This document shows positions 17,918-26,995 of a stretch of 54,705 nucleotides of DNA, piece by piece. Both the position numbers and the translations under genes were made by a program. The first letter of the stretch is position 1; each line of letters begins with the position of its first letter. The notes beneath the pieces are model-generated. The model made no database searches, had not been told where the DNA came from, and saw nothing but the letters and a program-made list of their open reading frames with translations. Source of the stretch: Streptococcus saliviloxodontae. Lineage in GTDB: Bacteria > Bacillota > Bacilli > Lactobacillales > Streptococcaceae. The stretch covers positions 1-54,705 of the forward strand of contig NZ_JAFBEI010000009.1 in NCBI RefSeq assembly GCF_016908655.1. The letters are read 5' to 3'.

Positions 17918-18850
17918 ATGAAATACATGACAATGACTAACTTTTCTTGGGTTGCAGCCAAGGCTCAAAGTCAAGGAGACTTGGCTCTACTGAAAGAAGA
18001 GTTAGGGATGGATACTGAGATTATCAGTTATGCTTTGGATAAGAACGAGTTAGCTCACCTTGAGTATGACAAGTTTGATAAAGAACTCCTTCTTATTTAC
18101 AATGCCCTGCGAGATGGTCAGTCCATGACTTATCAGACCTCGCCAGTTAGTTTCTTTGTCAAAAAAGACCAGCTGGTCACTATTTTTGGACCTGAGACAG
18201 ACTATCTTCTCCCAACTTTTGAAGAGGCTCTTCGCAGAAGACCAGAAGCTAGCTTGTTTGAGGGGCTGTTTACGATGTTGTTTTTGATTTCGAAAACTTA
18301 TTTTCCAGTTTTAGAGAGTTTGAACAGAGAGCGTCACCTCGTTAATCAAAAGCTTCGTCGTCAGACTTCAAAGCAAAGCTTGCTCGAATTGTCTGACTTA
18401 GAGATTGGTCTCGTTTATCTTGTTTCTGCCAGCAAGCAAAACGCTCTGCTATTGGAACAACTCCAAGGACAAGCTTTCTATAAGCAACTAACAGAAGGAG
18501 ACTTGGAGCAACTGGAGGATGCCCACATCGAGGCACGTCAGTTAATGGAGATGACTAGTCTGTCAGCTCAGATTATCGAACAGTTGGAAGGAACTTATAA
18601 TAACGTCCTAAACAACGACTTGAATGATACCATGAAGGTCTTGACCAAGTTGTCTATCTTGCTAACGATTCCTAGTATCGTCACTGGCTTTTTCGGGATG
18701 AATGTCACATTACCCAAGCTTTTCACACAAGATAATATGTCTTGGCTTTGGGTTATTGTCTTGACATTGGTTCTTTGGATGATCTGGGGGATTGTCTTAG
18801 GTTTTTACATGAAACAGTGGCAGTTTAGCTTTAGAAGAAAGAACAAGTGA
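17918..18850 (+). CDS. corA: CorA-family divalent cation transporter
   Basis: A 310-aa protein with a long cytoplasmic N-terminal domain and two C-terminal membrane helices. The family signature GMN follows the first helix (TGFFGMNVTLP, near residue 262). The C-terminus is basic (KQWQFSFRRKNK), as expected for a pentameric Mg2+ channel of this type. The transported ion is inferred from the family. ATG 17918 has AAAGGGA about 10 bases upstream; ATG 17927 or 17933 would be alternatives. Confidence 0.88.
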   Translation: MKYMTMTNFSWVAAKAQSQGDLALLKEELGMDTEIISYALDKNELAHLEYDKFDKELLLIYNALRDGQSMTYQTSPVSFFVKKDQLVTIFGPETDYLLPTFEEALRRRPEASLFEGLFTMLFLISKTYFPVLESLNRERHLVNQKLRRQTSKQSLLELSDLEIGLVYLVSASKQNALLLEQLQGQAFYKQLTEGDLEQLEDAHIEARQLMEMTSLSAQIIEQLEGTYNNVLNNDLNDTMKVLTKLSILLTIPSIVTGFFGMNVTLPKLFTQDNMSWLWVIVLTLVLWMIWGIVLGFYMKQWQFSFRRKNK

Positions 18851-18909
18851 AGGGGATGGATTCATTTAATCAGTTTAAGTGAAAAATCTGGGTTAGTAGG
18901 AAACATGGT

Positions 18910-19110
18910 ATGGAACGTAAACAAGTAACAGCCCGAATGGTAAAATCCATTGGCTGGTCAGAAAATAATATGGAAGTTGAGTACTTATCAGGACTAATTC
19001 ATCAATATCACGGAGTGAGTGAACTTGAGTATGTGCGTTGTCTGACTGGAAATATTGATAAGAAGGTCAGATTGATTGGTAAGTCACATAGCTTTACTAA
19101 AATAACTTAG
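18910..19110 (+). CDS. small KTSC-domain protein
   Basis: A 66-aa protein. The pattern SIGWSENNMEVEYLSGLIHQYHGVSELEY resembles the KTSC domain (PF13619), a short β-rich module found alone or fused to nucleic-acid-related proteins; the function is not well defined. AGGA (18898–18901) lies 8 bases before ATG. It begins a run of small accessory genes. Confidence 0.65.
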   Translation: MERKQVTARMVKSIGWSENNMEVEYLSGLIHQYHGVSELEYVRCLTGNIDKKVRLIGKSHSFTKIT

Positions 19111-19210
19111 AAGTAAGAGAGATATGTGTCATTTGACGATAAGGTCCTCGTCAGTAAGAGTCAAACGAAACTTATTTAGATAATACCTATAGACAATTAA
19201 GGAGACAATC

Positions 19211-19447
19211 ATGACATTTGAAGAGATACTACCAGGGCTAAAAGCCAAGAAAAAATACGTGCGTACAGGTTGGGGAGGAGCAGAAAACTATGTTCAGCTC
19301 TTTGATACTATCGAGGTCAATGGTCAAAAACTTGAGGCGACACCTTATTTTCTCATCAATGTAACAGGTGAGGGAGAGGGCTTTTCCATGTGGAGCCCAA
19401 CACCTTGCGACGTGTTAGCTGAGGATTGGGTGGAAGTTTATGACTAA
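19211..19447 (+). CDS. DUF2829 (Tad2-like) protein
   Basis: A 78-aa protein of the DUF2829 family: MTFEEILPGLKAKKKYVRTGWG at the N-terminus, PYFLI in the middle and CDVLAEDWVEV at the end. Phage members of this family, called Tad2, bind cyclic ADP-ribose-type signals and block Thoeris defence. Chromosomal copies are common and their role is mostly unknown. AAGGAG precedes ATG. It overlaps the SDR gene by 8 bases, so the two are co-translated. No phage genes are visible nearby. Confidence 0.8.
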   Translation: MTFEEILPGLKAKKKYVRTGWGGAENYVQLFDTIEVNGQKLEATPYFLINVTGEGEGFSMWSPTPCDVLAEDWVEVYD

Positions 19448-20141
19448 GCGCGTGCTTATCACAGGCGTGGCTAGTGGGATAGGGCTTGCTCAGGCAAGCC
19501 TTTTTTTGGAAAATGGCTACGCTGTTTATGGTGTGGACAAGTCAGCTAAACCAAACTTGTCCCATCCTAGTTTTCATTTTTTACAGCTTGATGTGACGGG
19601 TGATCTTGCGACGCTTTATGATTTTGTGCCGTCTGTGGATATCTTGTGCAATACGGCAGGCATTTTAGATGGTTATATGCCTCTACTAGAAGTGAGTGAT
19701 GAAGAGATAGAGAGAGTTTTTCAAACGAACTTTTTTGCGACGGTGAAGATTGTCCGCCATTATCTGGCAGATATGGTCGCGAGAAAAGAAGGTATCATCA
19801 TCAATATGTGCTCTATCGCCTCATTTTTAGCAGGTGGGGGAGGTGCAGCCTACACAAGCTCCAAGCACGCTCTAGCTGGTTTTACGCGTCAGCTTGCCCT
19901 GGATTATGCCAAAGAAGGAGTGCAGGTCTTTGGTATTGCACCAGGTGCTGTTAAGACTGGCATGACAGCAGCTGACTTTGAGCCAGGAGGCTTGGCAGAC
20001 TGGGTAGCAAGTGAGACGCCTATCGGACGTTGGACAGACCCAAGTGAAATCGCAGAGCTGACAGCCTTTCTTGCCAGCGGACACATGCAGTCCATGCAGG
20101 GAGAGATCGTCAAAATTGATGGTGGTTGGAGTTTGAAATGA
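19440..20141 (+). CDS. short-chain dehydrogenase/reductase (FabG-like)
   Basis: A 233-aa classical SDR. The NAD(P)-binding TGVASGIG begins at residue 9, NTAG is at 71–74, and the catalytic Ser in CSIAS (124–128) is followed by Y138 and K142 in YTSSK. The end has the common GGWSLK tail. It resembles 3-oxoacyl-ACP reductase, but it lies away from any fatty-acid cluster, so the substrate is open. It overlaps the DUF2829 gene upstream and the DUF3977 pseudogene downstream by 4 bases. Confidence 0.88.
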   Translation: MTKRVLITGVASGIGLAQASLFLENGYAVYGVDKSAKPNLSHPSFHFLQLDVTGDLATLYDFVPSVDILCNTAGILDGYMPLLEVSDEEIERVFQTNFFATVKIVRHYLADMVARKEGIIINMCSIASFLAGGGGAAYTSSKHALAGFTRQLALDYAKEGVQVFGIAPGAVKTGMTAADFEPGGLADWVASETPIGRWTDPSEIAELTAFLASGHMQSMQGEIVKIDGGWSLK

Positions 20142-20380
20142 AAAAATATATCGAGTTTGGTTATGGTAACACATGGTGGCTACGTACTGAGTTTGAATAG
20201 GATGATGGAAGCGAATGAGAAGTCAAAGGGATTTCTGGCAAAATCAAACCCGAGTCAGTTTATCTGAGAAGTTGGTTAGGTTAGACAGTTTATATTCTGG
20301 ATTTACGTGAAGGTTTCAAAAAGCAAAGAAAAAATCGCAAAGCAATCAAGTTTATTTTAGGGATTGCTTCGGAGGGATGA
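20138..20380 (+). pseudogene. DUF3977-like gene with three in-frame stops
   Basis: One frame from ATG 20138 to TGA 20378–20380 reads as an ~80-residue protein resembling DUF3977: MKKYIEFGYGNTWWLRTEFE, stop, DDGSE, stop, EVKGISGKIKPESVYLR..., stop, then TVYILDLREGFKKQKKNR and more. The stops are TAG 20198–20200, TGA 20216–20218 and TAG 20282–20284. No frameshift is needed, so decay was by point changes. The ATG overlaps the SDR stop. The family call is from memory of the motif pattern. Confidence 0.75.
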
Positions 20381-20381
20381 G

Positions 20382-20825
20382 ATGACACCACAAGAAATAT
20401 GGAACGACTACAAACAAATCAATCCATCTATTGGAGATGAGATTGATGCTTGGGCATTTGGTGCAAACCCGGATCAGTTAGCCCAGCTGGTATTAGAGGG
20501 AACAAAGACAGCAACGGCTTCAGCCTATGATTTGTATGAGATTGATAACGAACCGTTGCCCCAAGTTGGCACTTATGATGTTGTTTTGGATGGACAGGAT
20601 CAAGCTATTTGTATCATTGTAATTAAGCAGGTAAGGATTATTCCTTTTAAAGAGGTTTCGGCAGAACATGCTTATAAGGAAGGCGAGGGTGATAGAAGCC
20701 TAGATTACTGGAGGCAGGTTCACCTTGATTTCTTTAATCCCTATTTTGAAGAGAATGGTTTAACCTTTACGGAGGATTCCAAGCTTGTTTTGGAAGAATT
20801 CGAAGTAGTTTATCCTAAAAATTGA
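20382..20825 (+). CDS. ASCH-domain protein
   Basis: A 147-aa ASCH-domain protein (a PUA-like β-barrel thought to bind RNA or modified nucleotides). The ASCH motif GTKTATAS is near residue 41, followed by the β-strand region VGTYDVVLDGQ and the EVSAEHAYKEGEG segment. I chose ATG 20382 because GGAGG (20371–20375) lies 6 bases upstream; that site sits inside the tail of the DUF3977 pseudogene, so the two were probably one operon. Confidence 0.85.
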   Translation: MTPQEIWNDYKQINPSIGDEIDAWAFGANPDQLAQLVLEGTKTATASAYDLYEIDNEPLPQVGTYDVVLDGQDQAICIIVIKQVRIIPFKEVSAEHAYKEGEGDRSLDYWRQVHLDFFNPYFEENGLTFTEDSKLVLEEFEVVYPKN

Positions 20826-20992
20826 ACAAGGTTCTTGAAAGTTTTACCATAAGGGTAAGAAAAGGAAGCATCGGCGATTTTGATCAGCTGATTTGTTGGA
20901 AGACTTGTCTTAAATGATGTAGTGCTGATGATTTCTTCAATGCTACAAAAGTCTTAATGACAAATTTTTATCATAATCTAGGAGGAAAAAAG

Positions 20993-21955
20993 ATGAAATT
21001 AGCACTTTTAGGCACAGGTATGATTGTCAAGGAAGTCTTGCCTGTTTTAAAAGAGATTGATGGGATTGATTTGGTGGGCATTTTATCGACGCCAAGATCT
21101 CTTGAGAAGGCACGTGAGTTAGCAGATCAGTATGGTATGCAGGTTGCGACTAGCGATTACGAGGAGATTTTGCAGAGTTCAGAAATCGATACCGTTTATA
21201 TCGGAACGCCCAATCACACGCATTTTGATTATGCCAAACAAGCCCTCTTGGCAGGTAAACACGTCATCTGTGAAAAACCATTTACTCTGCGTCTAGATGA
21301 ATTTGAAGAACTAGCTAGCTTGGCTAATGAGCGTAAGCTTCTTCTACTAGAAGCTATCACTAACCAGTACCTGGAGAATTTTGCCTACCTCAAAGCCAAT
21401 CTACCAAAACTGGGAGATATTAAGATTGTCGAGTGTAATTTTTCTCAGTATAGCTCGCGCTACGATGCTTTCAAACGAGGTGAAATTGCGCCAGCCTTTG
21501 ATTCTAAGCAAGGTGGAGGAGCTCTGCGTGACCTCAATATCTATAATATTCATCTGGTTGTTGGTCTCTTTGGTAAACCTAAAAAGGTGCGTTACCTTGC
21601 CAATGTAGAGCGTGGGGTGGACACGTCGGGGATGCTAGTCATGGATTATGGAAGTTTCAAGTGTGTCTGCATTGGAGCCAAGGACTGTGGCGCTGAGATT
21701 CGCTCAACCATTCAGGGCAACAAGGGGTCCTTGTCCGTTTTGGGACCAACGAATAGCATGCCAGAAGTTTGTCTCAGCCTCAATGGTGCCAGCCCTGCCC
21801 TAATCAACCTAAATAGCCTTAACCACCGCATGTACGGTGAGTTTGTAGCTTTTCGAGATATGGTTGCTAAGGGAGACTTTGTCACTCAACAAGCAGCTTT
21901 AGAACATAGCCGAGCAGTCATGGAAGTTTTGGAAGAAGCAGTCGCTTCGATGTGA
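20993..21955 (+). CDS. Gfo/Idh/MocA-family oxidoreductase
   Basis: A 320-aa NAD(P)-dependent oxidoreductase. The Rossmann motif LLGTGMI is at residues 4–10 and the family signature EKPFT is near 95. The substrate, usually a sugar or an inositol-like compound, cannot be told. I chose ATG 20993 because AGGAGG (20980–20985) lies 7 bases upstream; the open frame extends to 20957 without a ribosome site. It has its own strong terminator. Confidence 0.85.
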   Translation: MKLALLGTGMIVKEVLPVLKEIDGIDLVGILSTPRSLEKARELADQYGMQVATSDYEEILQSSEIDTVYIGTPNHTHFDYAKQALLAGKHVICEKPFTLRLDEFEELASLANERKLLLLEAITNQYLENFAYLKANLPKLGDIKIVECNFSQYSSRYDAFKRGEIAPAFDSKQGGGALRDLNIYNIHLVVGLFGKPKKVRYLANVERGVDTSGMLVMDYGSFKCVCIGAKDCGAEIRSTIQGNKGSLSVLGPTNSMPEVCLSLNGASPALINLNSLNHRMYGEFVAFRDMVAKGDFVTQQAALEHSRAVMEVLEEAVASM

Positions 21956-21970
21956 GAAAGAGTGTTAAAG

Positions 21971-22005
21971 ATGTTTGAGATAATTGCTGTCTCAAACGTT
22001 TTTTT
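21971..22005 (+). terminator. terminator after the Gfo/Idh gene
   Basis: GTTTGAGA (21973–21980) pairs with TCTCAAAC (21990–21997), extended by wobble pairs; seven T follow. Confidence 0.85.
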
Positions 22006-22159
22006 GAATCATTTAAGGCTGAGTCAATCAGCTTGTCTATCTTAGGCAACAAATAGACTTGGTTTTCTCTAAAAAAGATGGCTTTTGATTATATCTTTTA
22101 TTATAAAATGAATTTCTAATGGTGTTTGCTTAGGAAATTTAGCTTACTGAAGGCATTTA

Positions 22160-22168
22160 TGCTATAAT
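22160..22168 (+). promoter_or_regulatory. extended −10 promoter of glmU
   Basis: TGC then TATAAT (22163–22168), about 45 bases before the start; only a weak −35 is visible. Confidence 0.6.
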
Positions 22169-22198
22169 AGAAGACGAAATTTTAGATTATTTAGATGA

Positions 22199-23593
<1,395 letters not shown>

Positions 23594-23613
23594 AACCTAA
23601 GAGGAGGTTGATG

Positions 23614-24165
23614 ATGGAGTTTGAAGAAAAAACCATTCGACGCCAGGAGATATTTAAGGGGCATGTTTTTGAGGTTGTAGTAGATGACGTGGCTCTGCCA
23701 AATGGTCTTGGGGAGTCTAAGCGTGAACTAGTCTTTCACAAAGGTGCTGTAGCTGTTTTGGCTGTGACTCCAGAAGGAAAAATTGTTATTGTGAAGCAAT
23801 ACCGCAAGGCTATTGAGGCTATTTCGTATGAGATTCCTGCTGGTAAACTTGAAGTGGGAGAAAATGGTTCTGAAATGGAAGCTGCTGCGCGTGAGTTAGA
23901 AGAGGAGACAGGTTATACAGCTGACTTGACCTTCCTCTATGAGTTTTACACAGCTATCGGCTTTTGTGACGAAAAAATCAAGCTCTATTTAGCAGATAAT
24001 CTTGAGAAGGTACCAAATCCACGTCCTCAGGATGATGATGAAGTTTTGGAGTTGTTTGAGTTGACCTATGAGGAGTGTATGGACTTGGTCGCCTCTGGAG
24101 CTATCAGAGATGCGAAGACCCTGATTGCCCTTCAGTATTTTGCCCTGCATTTTGGAGGAAACTAA
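23614..24165 (+). CDS. Nudix hydrolase, ADP-ribose pyrophosphatase type
   Basis: A 183-aa Nudix protein of the NudF/ADP-ribose pyrophosphatase group. The box runs GKLEVGENGSEMEAAARELEEETGY without break, but with nine rather than seven residues between the first Glu and RE. I chose ATG 23614 because AGGAGG (23602–23607) lies 6 bases upstream; ATG 23611 and TTG 23608 are too close to the ribosome site. It sits between glmU and macP, with 3 bases to the next gene. Confidence 0.85.
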   Translation: MEFEEKTIRRQEIFKGHVFEVVVDDVALPNGLGESKRELVFHKGAVAVLAVTPEGKIVIVKQYRKAIEAISYEIPAGKLEVGENGSEMEAAARELEEETGYTADLTFLYEFYTAIGFCDEKIKLYLADNLEKVPNPRPQDDDEVLELFELTYEECMDLVASGAIRDAKTLIALQYFALHFGGN

Positions 24166-24168
24166 GCT

Positions 24169-24444
24169 ATGGGAAAACCGCTGTTGACAGATGAGATTAT
24201 TGCCCGCGCTGAGGCTGGTGATTATGAGCAGCACTCAGAGGCTTTTGATGATGAGGATACGCTCATCTTGGACCGTCACCGTCTGTCTCAAGAACGACAT
24301 GATACTAGAGAAAAGACAGCCTTCGTTAAAAGTCGTCGCGTTGAAAATGCCAAGCGAAGTGCTTTTCAGTCCAAGGTTAACCGTGTTTTGGTGATTGTGA
24401 TTCTCTTGGTGATATTACTCATTTGGGCTGTTTTTAAATTTTAA
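24169..24444 (+). CDS. macP: MacP, activator of PBP2a
   Basis: A 91-aa protein with a charged cytoplasmic N-terminal part and one C-terminal membrane helix (residues ~70–88). In S. pneumoniae, MacP is a phosphoprotein that switches on the class A penicillin-binding protein PBP2a and lies between the Nudix and mtnN genes. Size, topology and position match. The opening MGKPLLTDEIIARAE and the following DDEDTLIL region are family-like. GGAGGA precedes ATG with 9-base spacing. Confidence 0.85.
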   Translation: MGKPLLTDEIIARAEAGDYEQHSEAFDDEDTLILDRHRLSQERHDTREKTAFVKSRRVENAKRSAFQSKVNRVLVIVILLVILLIWAVFKF

Positions 24445-24462
24445 AGGAAGTTAACAAAATCT

Positions 24463-25155
24463 ATGAAAATTGGAATTATTGCTGCCATGGAAGAAGAACT
24501 CAACCTATTGGTTGAGCATTTGGAGCATAAGACACAAGAACTTGTGTTGAATCATACCTATTACTCTGGTCAGTTGGGCAATCACGAAGTTGTCCTCGTA
24601 CAATCAGGTGTTGGTAAAGTCATGTCAGCTATGTCAGTAGCTATTTTAGTGGACCACTTTGCTGTAGATGCCCTGATCAATACAGGTTCTGCAGGTGCTG
24701 TCGCTAGTGGTTTAAAAATTGGAGATGTTGTTGTGGCTGATAAACTAGCCTATCACGATGTCGACTTGACAGCCTTTGGCTACGACTTTGGTCAAATGTC
24801 TATGCAGCCTCTTTACTTTGAATCTGATAGTCGCTTTGTTGAGACTTTTCAGGCTGTTTTAGCAGAAGTTCATCAGGACAGTAAAATTGGTCTTATCACA
24901 ACTAGTGATTCATTTATTGCAGGTCAAGAAAAGATTGACGCGATCAAAGCTGCCTTTCCAGAGGTTTTAGCCGTTGAAATGGAAGGCGCAGCGATTGCAC
25001 AAGCGGCTTATGCGACTGGACGTCCTTTCATTGTTGTACGTGCGATGAGTGATACAGCAGCACATGATGCCAATATCACCTTTGATGAATTTATCATTCA
25101 AGCAGGCAAACAGTCTGCAGCTATCTTGCTACGTTTCTTGGAAGTCTTAGCTTAA
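24463..25155 (+). CDS. mtnN: 5'-methylthioadenosine/S-adenosylhomocysteine nucleosidase
   Basis: A 230-aa enzyme (also called Pfs) that splits adenine from methylthioadenosine and S-adenosylhomocysteine; it feeds methionine salvage and gives the precursor of autoinducer-2. The start MKIGIIAAMEEEL, the NTGSAGA loop, VEMEGAAIAQ and RAMSDTA motifs are all present. The ribosome site AGGAAG lies 12 bases upstream, rather far. It ends at a terminator shared with the convergent regulator gene. Confidence 0.95.
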   Translation: MKIGIIAAMEEELNLLVEHLEHKTQELVLNHTYYSGQLGNHEVVLVQSGVGKVMSAMSVAILVDHFAVDALINTGSAGAVASGLKIGDVVVADKLAYHDVDLTAFGYDFGQMSMQPLYFESDSRFVETFQAVLAEVHQDSKIGLITTSDSFIAGQEKIDAIKAAFPEVLAVEMEGAAIAQAAYATGRPFIVVRAMSDTAAHDANITFDEFIIQAGKQSAAILLRFLEVLA

Positions 25156-25164
25156 GGCTAATAG

Positions 25165-25197
25165 AAAAAGGCTTGACGTATTATCGTCAGGCCTTTT
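25165..25197. terminator. bidirectional terminator between mtnN and the DtxR-type gene
   Basis: AAAAAGGCTTGACG (25165–25178) pairs with CGTCAGGCCTTTT (25185–25197) with one G·U. It is flanked by A and T runs on both sides, and its right edge overlaps the stop codon of the minus-strand gene. Confidence 0.8.
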
Positions 25198-25843
25198 AAC
25201 GTGCTAAGACATAGATTTCTTTTGCGATGAGCTTGGGGATGGCGAGGTTCTTTTCGTTGTAAGCTAAGGTGAAGGTGGCAGCGTAAGGGTCAATTTCTGT
25301 CAGTTCAAATTCCAGACCGATTTCAAGCCCATGTTCTTCCATGTATTTGAGCAATTGGAAATTATCGTGAAAGCGAACGAGTTTATAGTTACCGGTTTGC
25401 TGTGTTTCTGCTAGTGTTTGGTGGTTGATTTCAATCAAGGGCTGTCCTTTTTTAGGAATAGTTCCCCCATGTGGGCAAAAATCTGGATGCCCTAGTAAAA
25501 TCTCTAGGCGATCGATGAAATGATCTGATACAGTGTGTTCGAGCACTTCAGCCTCTTCATGAATCTCATCAGTTGAATAGTGGAGATGCTGGATGAGAAA
25601 TAGCTCGATCAAGCGGTGCTTACGGTAAAGGTCGGTGACAAGGAGTTGCCCTTTGTCAGTTAGGAGGTATCCAGCAACTTTGTCTTTCAAAATCCAATCC
25701 TGCGCCAGCATTTTTTTGACCATCTCAGACACAGCAGGAGCAGAAACCTGCATCATCTCTGCGATGAGTTTGTTGGTAATTTTTTCCTTTCTTTCACCAA
25801 TTTCATAGATACATTTTAAATAGTCTTCTTTATTAGGTGTCAT
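25196..25843 (-). CDS. DtxR/MntR-family metal-dependent repressor (SloR/ScaR/PsaR type)
   Basis: A 215-aa regulator. The N-terminal winged helix (KEDYLKCIYEIGE at 5–17, then VSAPAVSEMVKKM as the recognition helix) is followed by the dimerisation/metal-binding domain (EEAEVLEHTVSDHFIDRL, near 96–113) and a C-terminal SH3-like FeoA domain. In streptococci such proteins sense manganese or iron and repress metal-uptake operons. No transporter gene lies next to it, so its targets are elsewhere. The ribosome site AAGGAG lies just before the start. It converges with mtnN. Confidence 0.88.
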   Translation of the reverse strand: MTPNKEDYLKCIYEIGERKEKITNKLIAEMMQVSAPAVSEMVKKMLAQDWILKDKVAGYLLTDKGQLLVTDLYRKHRLIELFLIQHLHYSTDEIHEEAEVLEHTVSDHFIDRLEILLGHPDFCPHGGTIPKKGQPLIEINHQTLAETQQTGNYKLVRFHDNFQLLKYMEEHGLEIGLEFELTEIDPYAATFTLAYNEKNLAIPKLIAKEIYVLAR

Positions 25844-25867
25844 TTTTTCTCCTTAATACTAGACTCT

Positions 25868-25876
25868 ATTATAACA
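25868..25876 (-). promoter_or_regulatory. extended −10 promoter of the DtxR-type gene
   Basis: Read on the minus strand: TG, one base, TATAAT. It lies about 25 bases before the start. No clear −35. Confidence 0.5.
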
Positions 25877-26057
25877 AAAATCTCAAAAATACTTGCTAAA
25901 AACAAGAGCTTACCCCTCTTAATTTGATCATTAGGTCTGTTAGAAGATATTATAAAAAGATTCAAAAAAGAGACCAGAACACTCAAAAGCTTTCCAAGAC
26001 TTAATTTATTACTAAGCTCTTGAGGTAAGCTTTCTCGTTCTGAATCTCGTTTTTTGA

Positions 26058-26861
26058 TTACTTGAAGCTATAATCTTTATCGACGGTGATGTCACTAATA
26101 GTGACAGCGCTTGTAGGCTTGTCGTTGCTATCAGTCGCCACAGATGAGATGGCATCAACGACATCCATACCAGAGATGACTTGGCCAAAAACAGTATAGC
26201 CACCATCTAGGCTAGGGTTTCCCCCTTGTTTATAGGCGTTAATGATGGCTTGAGGAAATAGAGTATCTGGCAGTTTACTAGACTGGTCTGTCTTATTTTG
26301 ATTGATGAAAAATTGACTCCCGTTGGTATCTGTACCGGCATTTGCCATAGCCAAAGCACCTCTCAGGTTGTAGAGGTAGGGTGTTGTCTCGTTTTTAAAG
26401 CCATTTCCTGAGTCAATGCTGCTATCTTTCCCCTTCCAAATAGACTGTCCACCAGTACCATCACCGTTAGGGTCGCCAGACTGAATCATGAAGTCTGCGA
26501 TAACACGGTGAAAGGTCAAGCCATTGTAGTAGCCTTCTTTCGCATGGGTTAAGAAGTTTTCAACAGCTAAAGGAGCGTACTTTGGAAAGAGCTTAATGCT
26601 AATACTTCCTTTAGAAGTATGAAGGGTCACTTGTGCCTCATCGCTTGCAACGGTTGAAGACAATTGTGGAAAGGCAGAGCTGTCGGCTTTGAGAGCTTTT
26701 TGCAAGGCTTCATCCGTTGATTGAGTTGTCTCACTGCTTGAGCTAGCCACACTTTTAGATGCTTGGTATTGGTCACCTTTGATGGCACGAGTCAGACTGC
26801 TACAACCAGCAAGTCCTAGTAAAGCAATGCTTGCAAGGCTGATAAGGGTGATTTTTTTCAT
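26058..26861 (-). CDS. slrA: cyclophilin-type peptidyl-prolyl isomerase lipoprotein
   Basis: A 267-aa lipoprotein. The signal peptide ends in the lipobox LAGC (residues 17–20). A Ser-rich linker follows, then a cyclophilin domain from about residue 70 ([21 protein letters not shown], near 117–137, and GSQFFIN). It speeds proline isomerisation of exported proteins at the outer face of the membrane. Length and layout match the streptococcal lipoprotein rotamase SlrA. It is transcribed away from ftsK. Confidence 0.88.
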   Translation of the reverse strand: MKKITLISLASIALLGLAGCSSLTRAIKGDQYQASKSVASSSSETTQSTDEALQKALKADSSAFPQLSSTVASDEAQVTLHTSKGSISIKLFPKYAPLAVENFLTHAKEGYYNGLTFHRVIADFMIQSGDPNGDGTGGQSIWKGKDSSIDSGNGFKNETTPYLYNLRGALAMANAGTDTNGSQFFINQNKTDQSSKLPDTLFPQAIINAYKQGGNPSLDGGYTVFGQVISGMDVVDAISSVATDSNDKPTSAVTISDITVDKDYSFK

Positions 26862-26885
26862 AGTAACTCCTTTAGTTTTTCTTTT

Positions 26886-26894
26886 ATTTTATCA
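26886..26894 (-). promoter_or_regulatory. extended −10 promoter of slrA
   Basis: Minus strand: TGA then TAAAAT, about 25 bases before the slrA start. A 7-bp inverted repeat (AGCCTTC 26897–26903 and GAAGGCT 26918–26924) lies just upstream, between the divergent slrA and ftsK promoters. Confidence 0.5.
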
Positions 26895-26980
26895 TAAGCC
26901 TTCCAGTTTTTCCTATTGAAGGCTAAGATTTCAGTTGACTTTTGAAAAGAATGATTTTCAATCGGCATTCATTTGAAAAA

Positions 26981-26989
26981 TGGTATAAT
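26981..26989 (+). promoter_or_regulatory. extended −10 promoter of ftsK
   Basis: TGG then TATAAT (26984–26989). The ftsK ATG at 26996 is only 7 bases after the last base of the −10, where transcription would normally start, so the message may be leaderless. Confidence 0.55.
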
Positions 26990-26995
26990 GGCATT

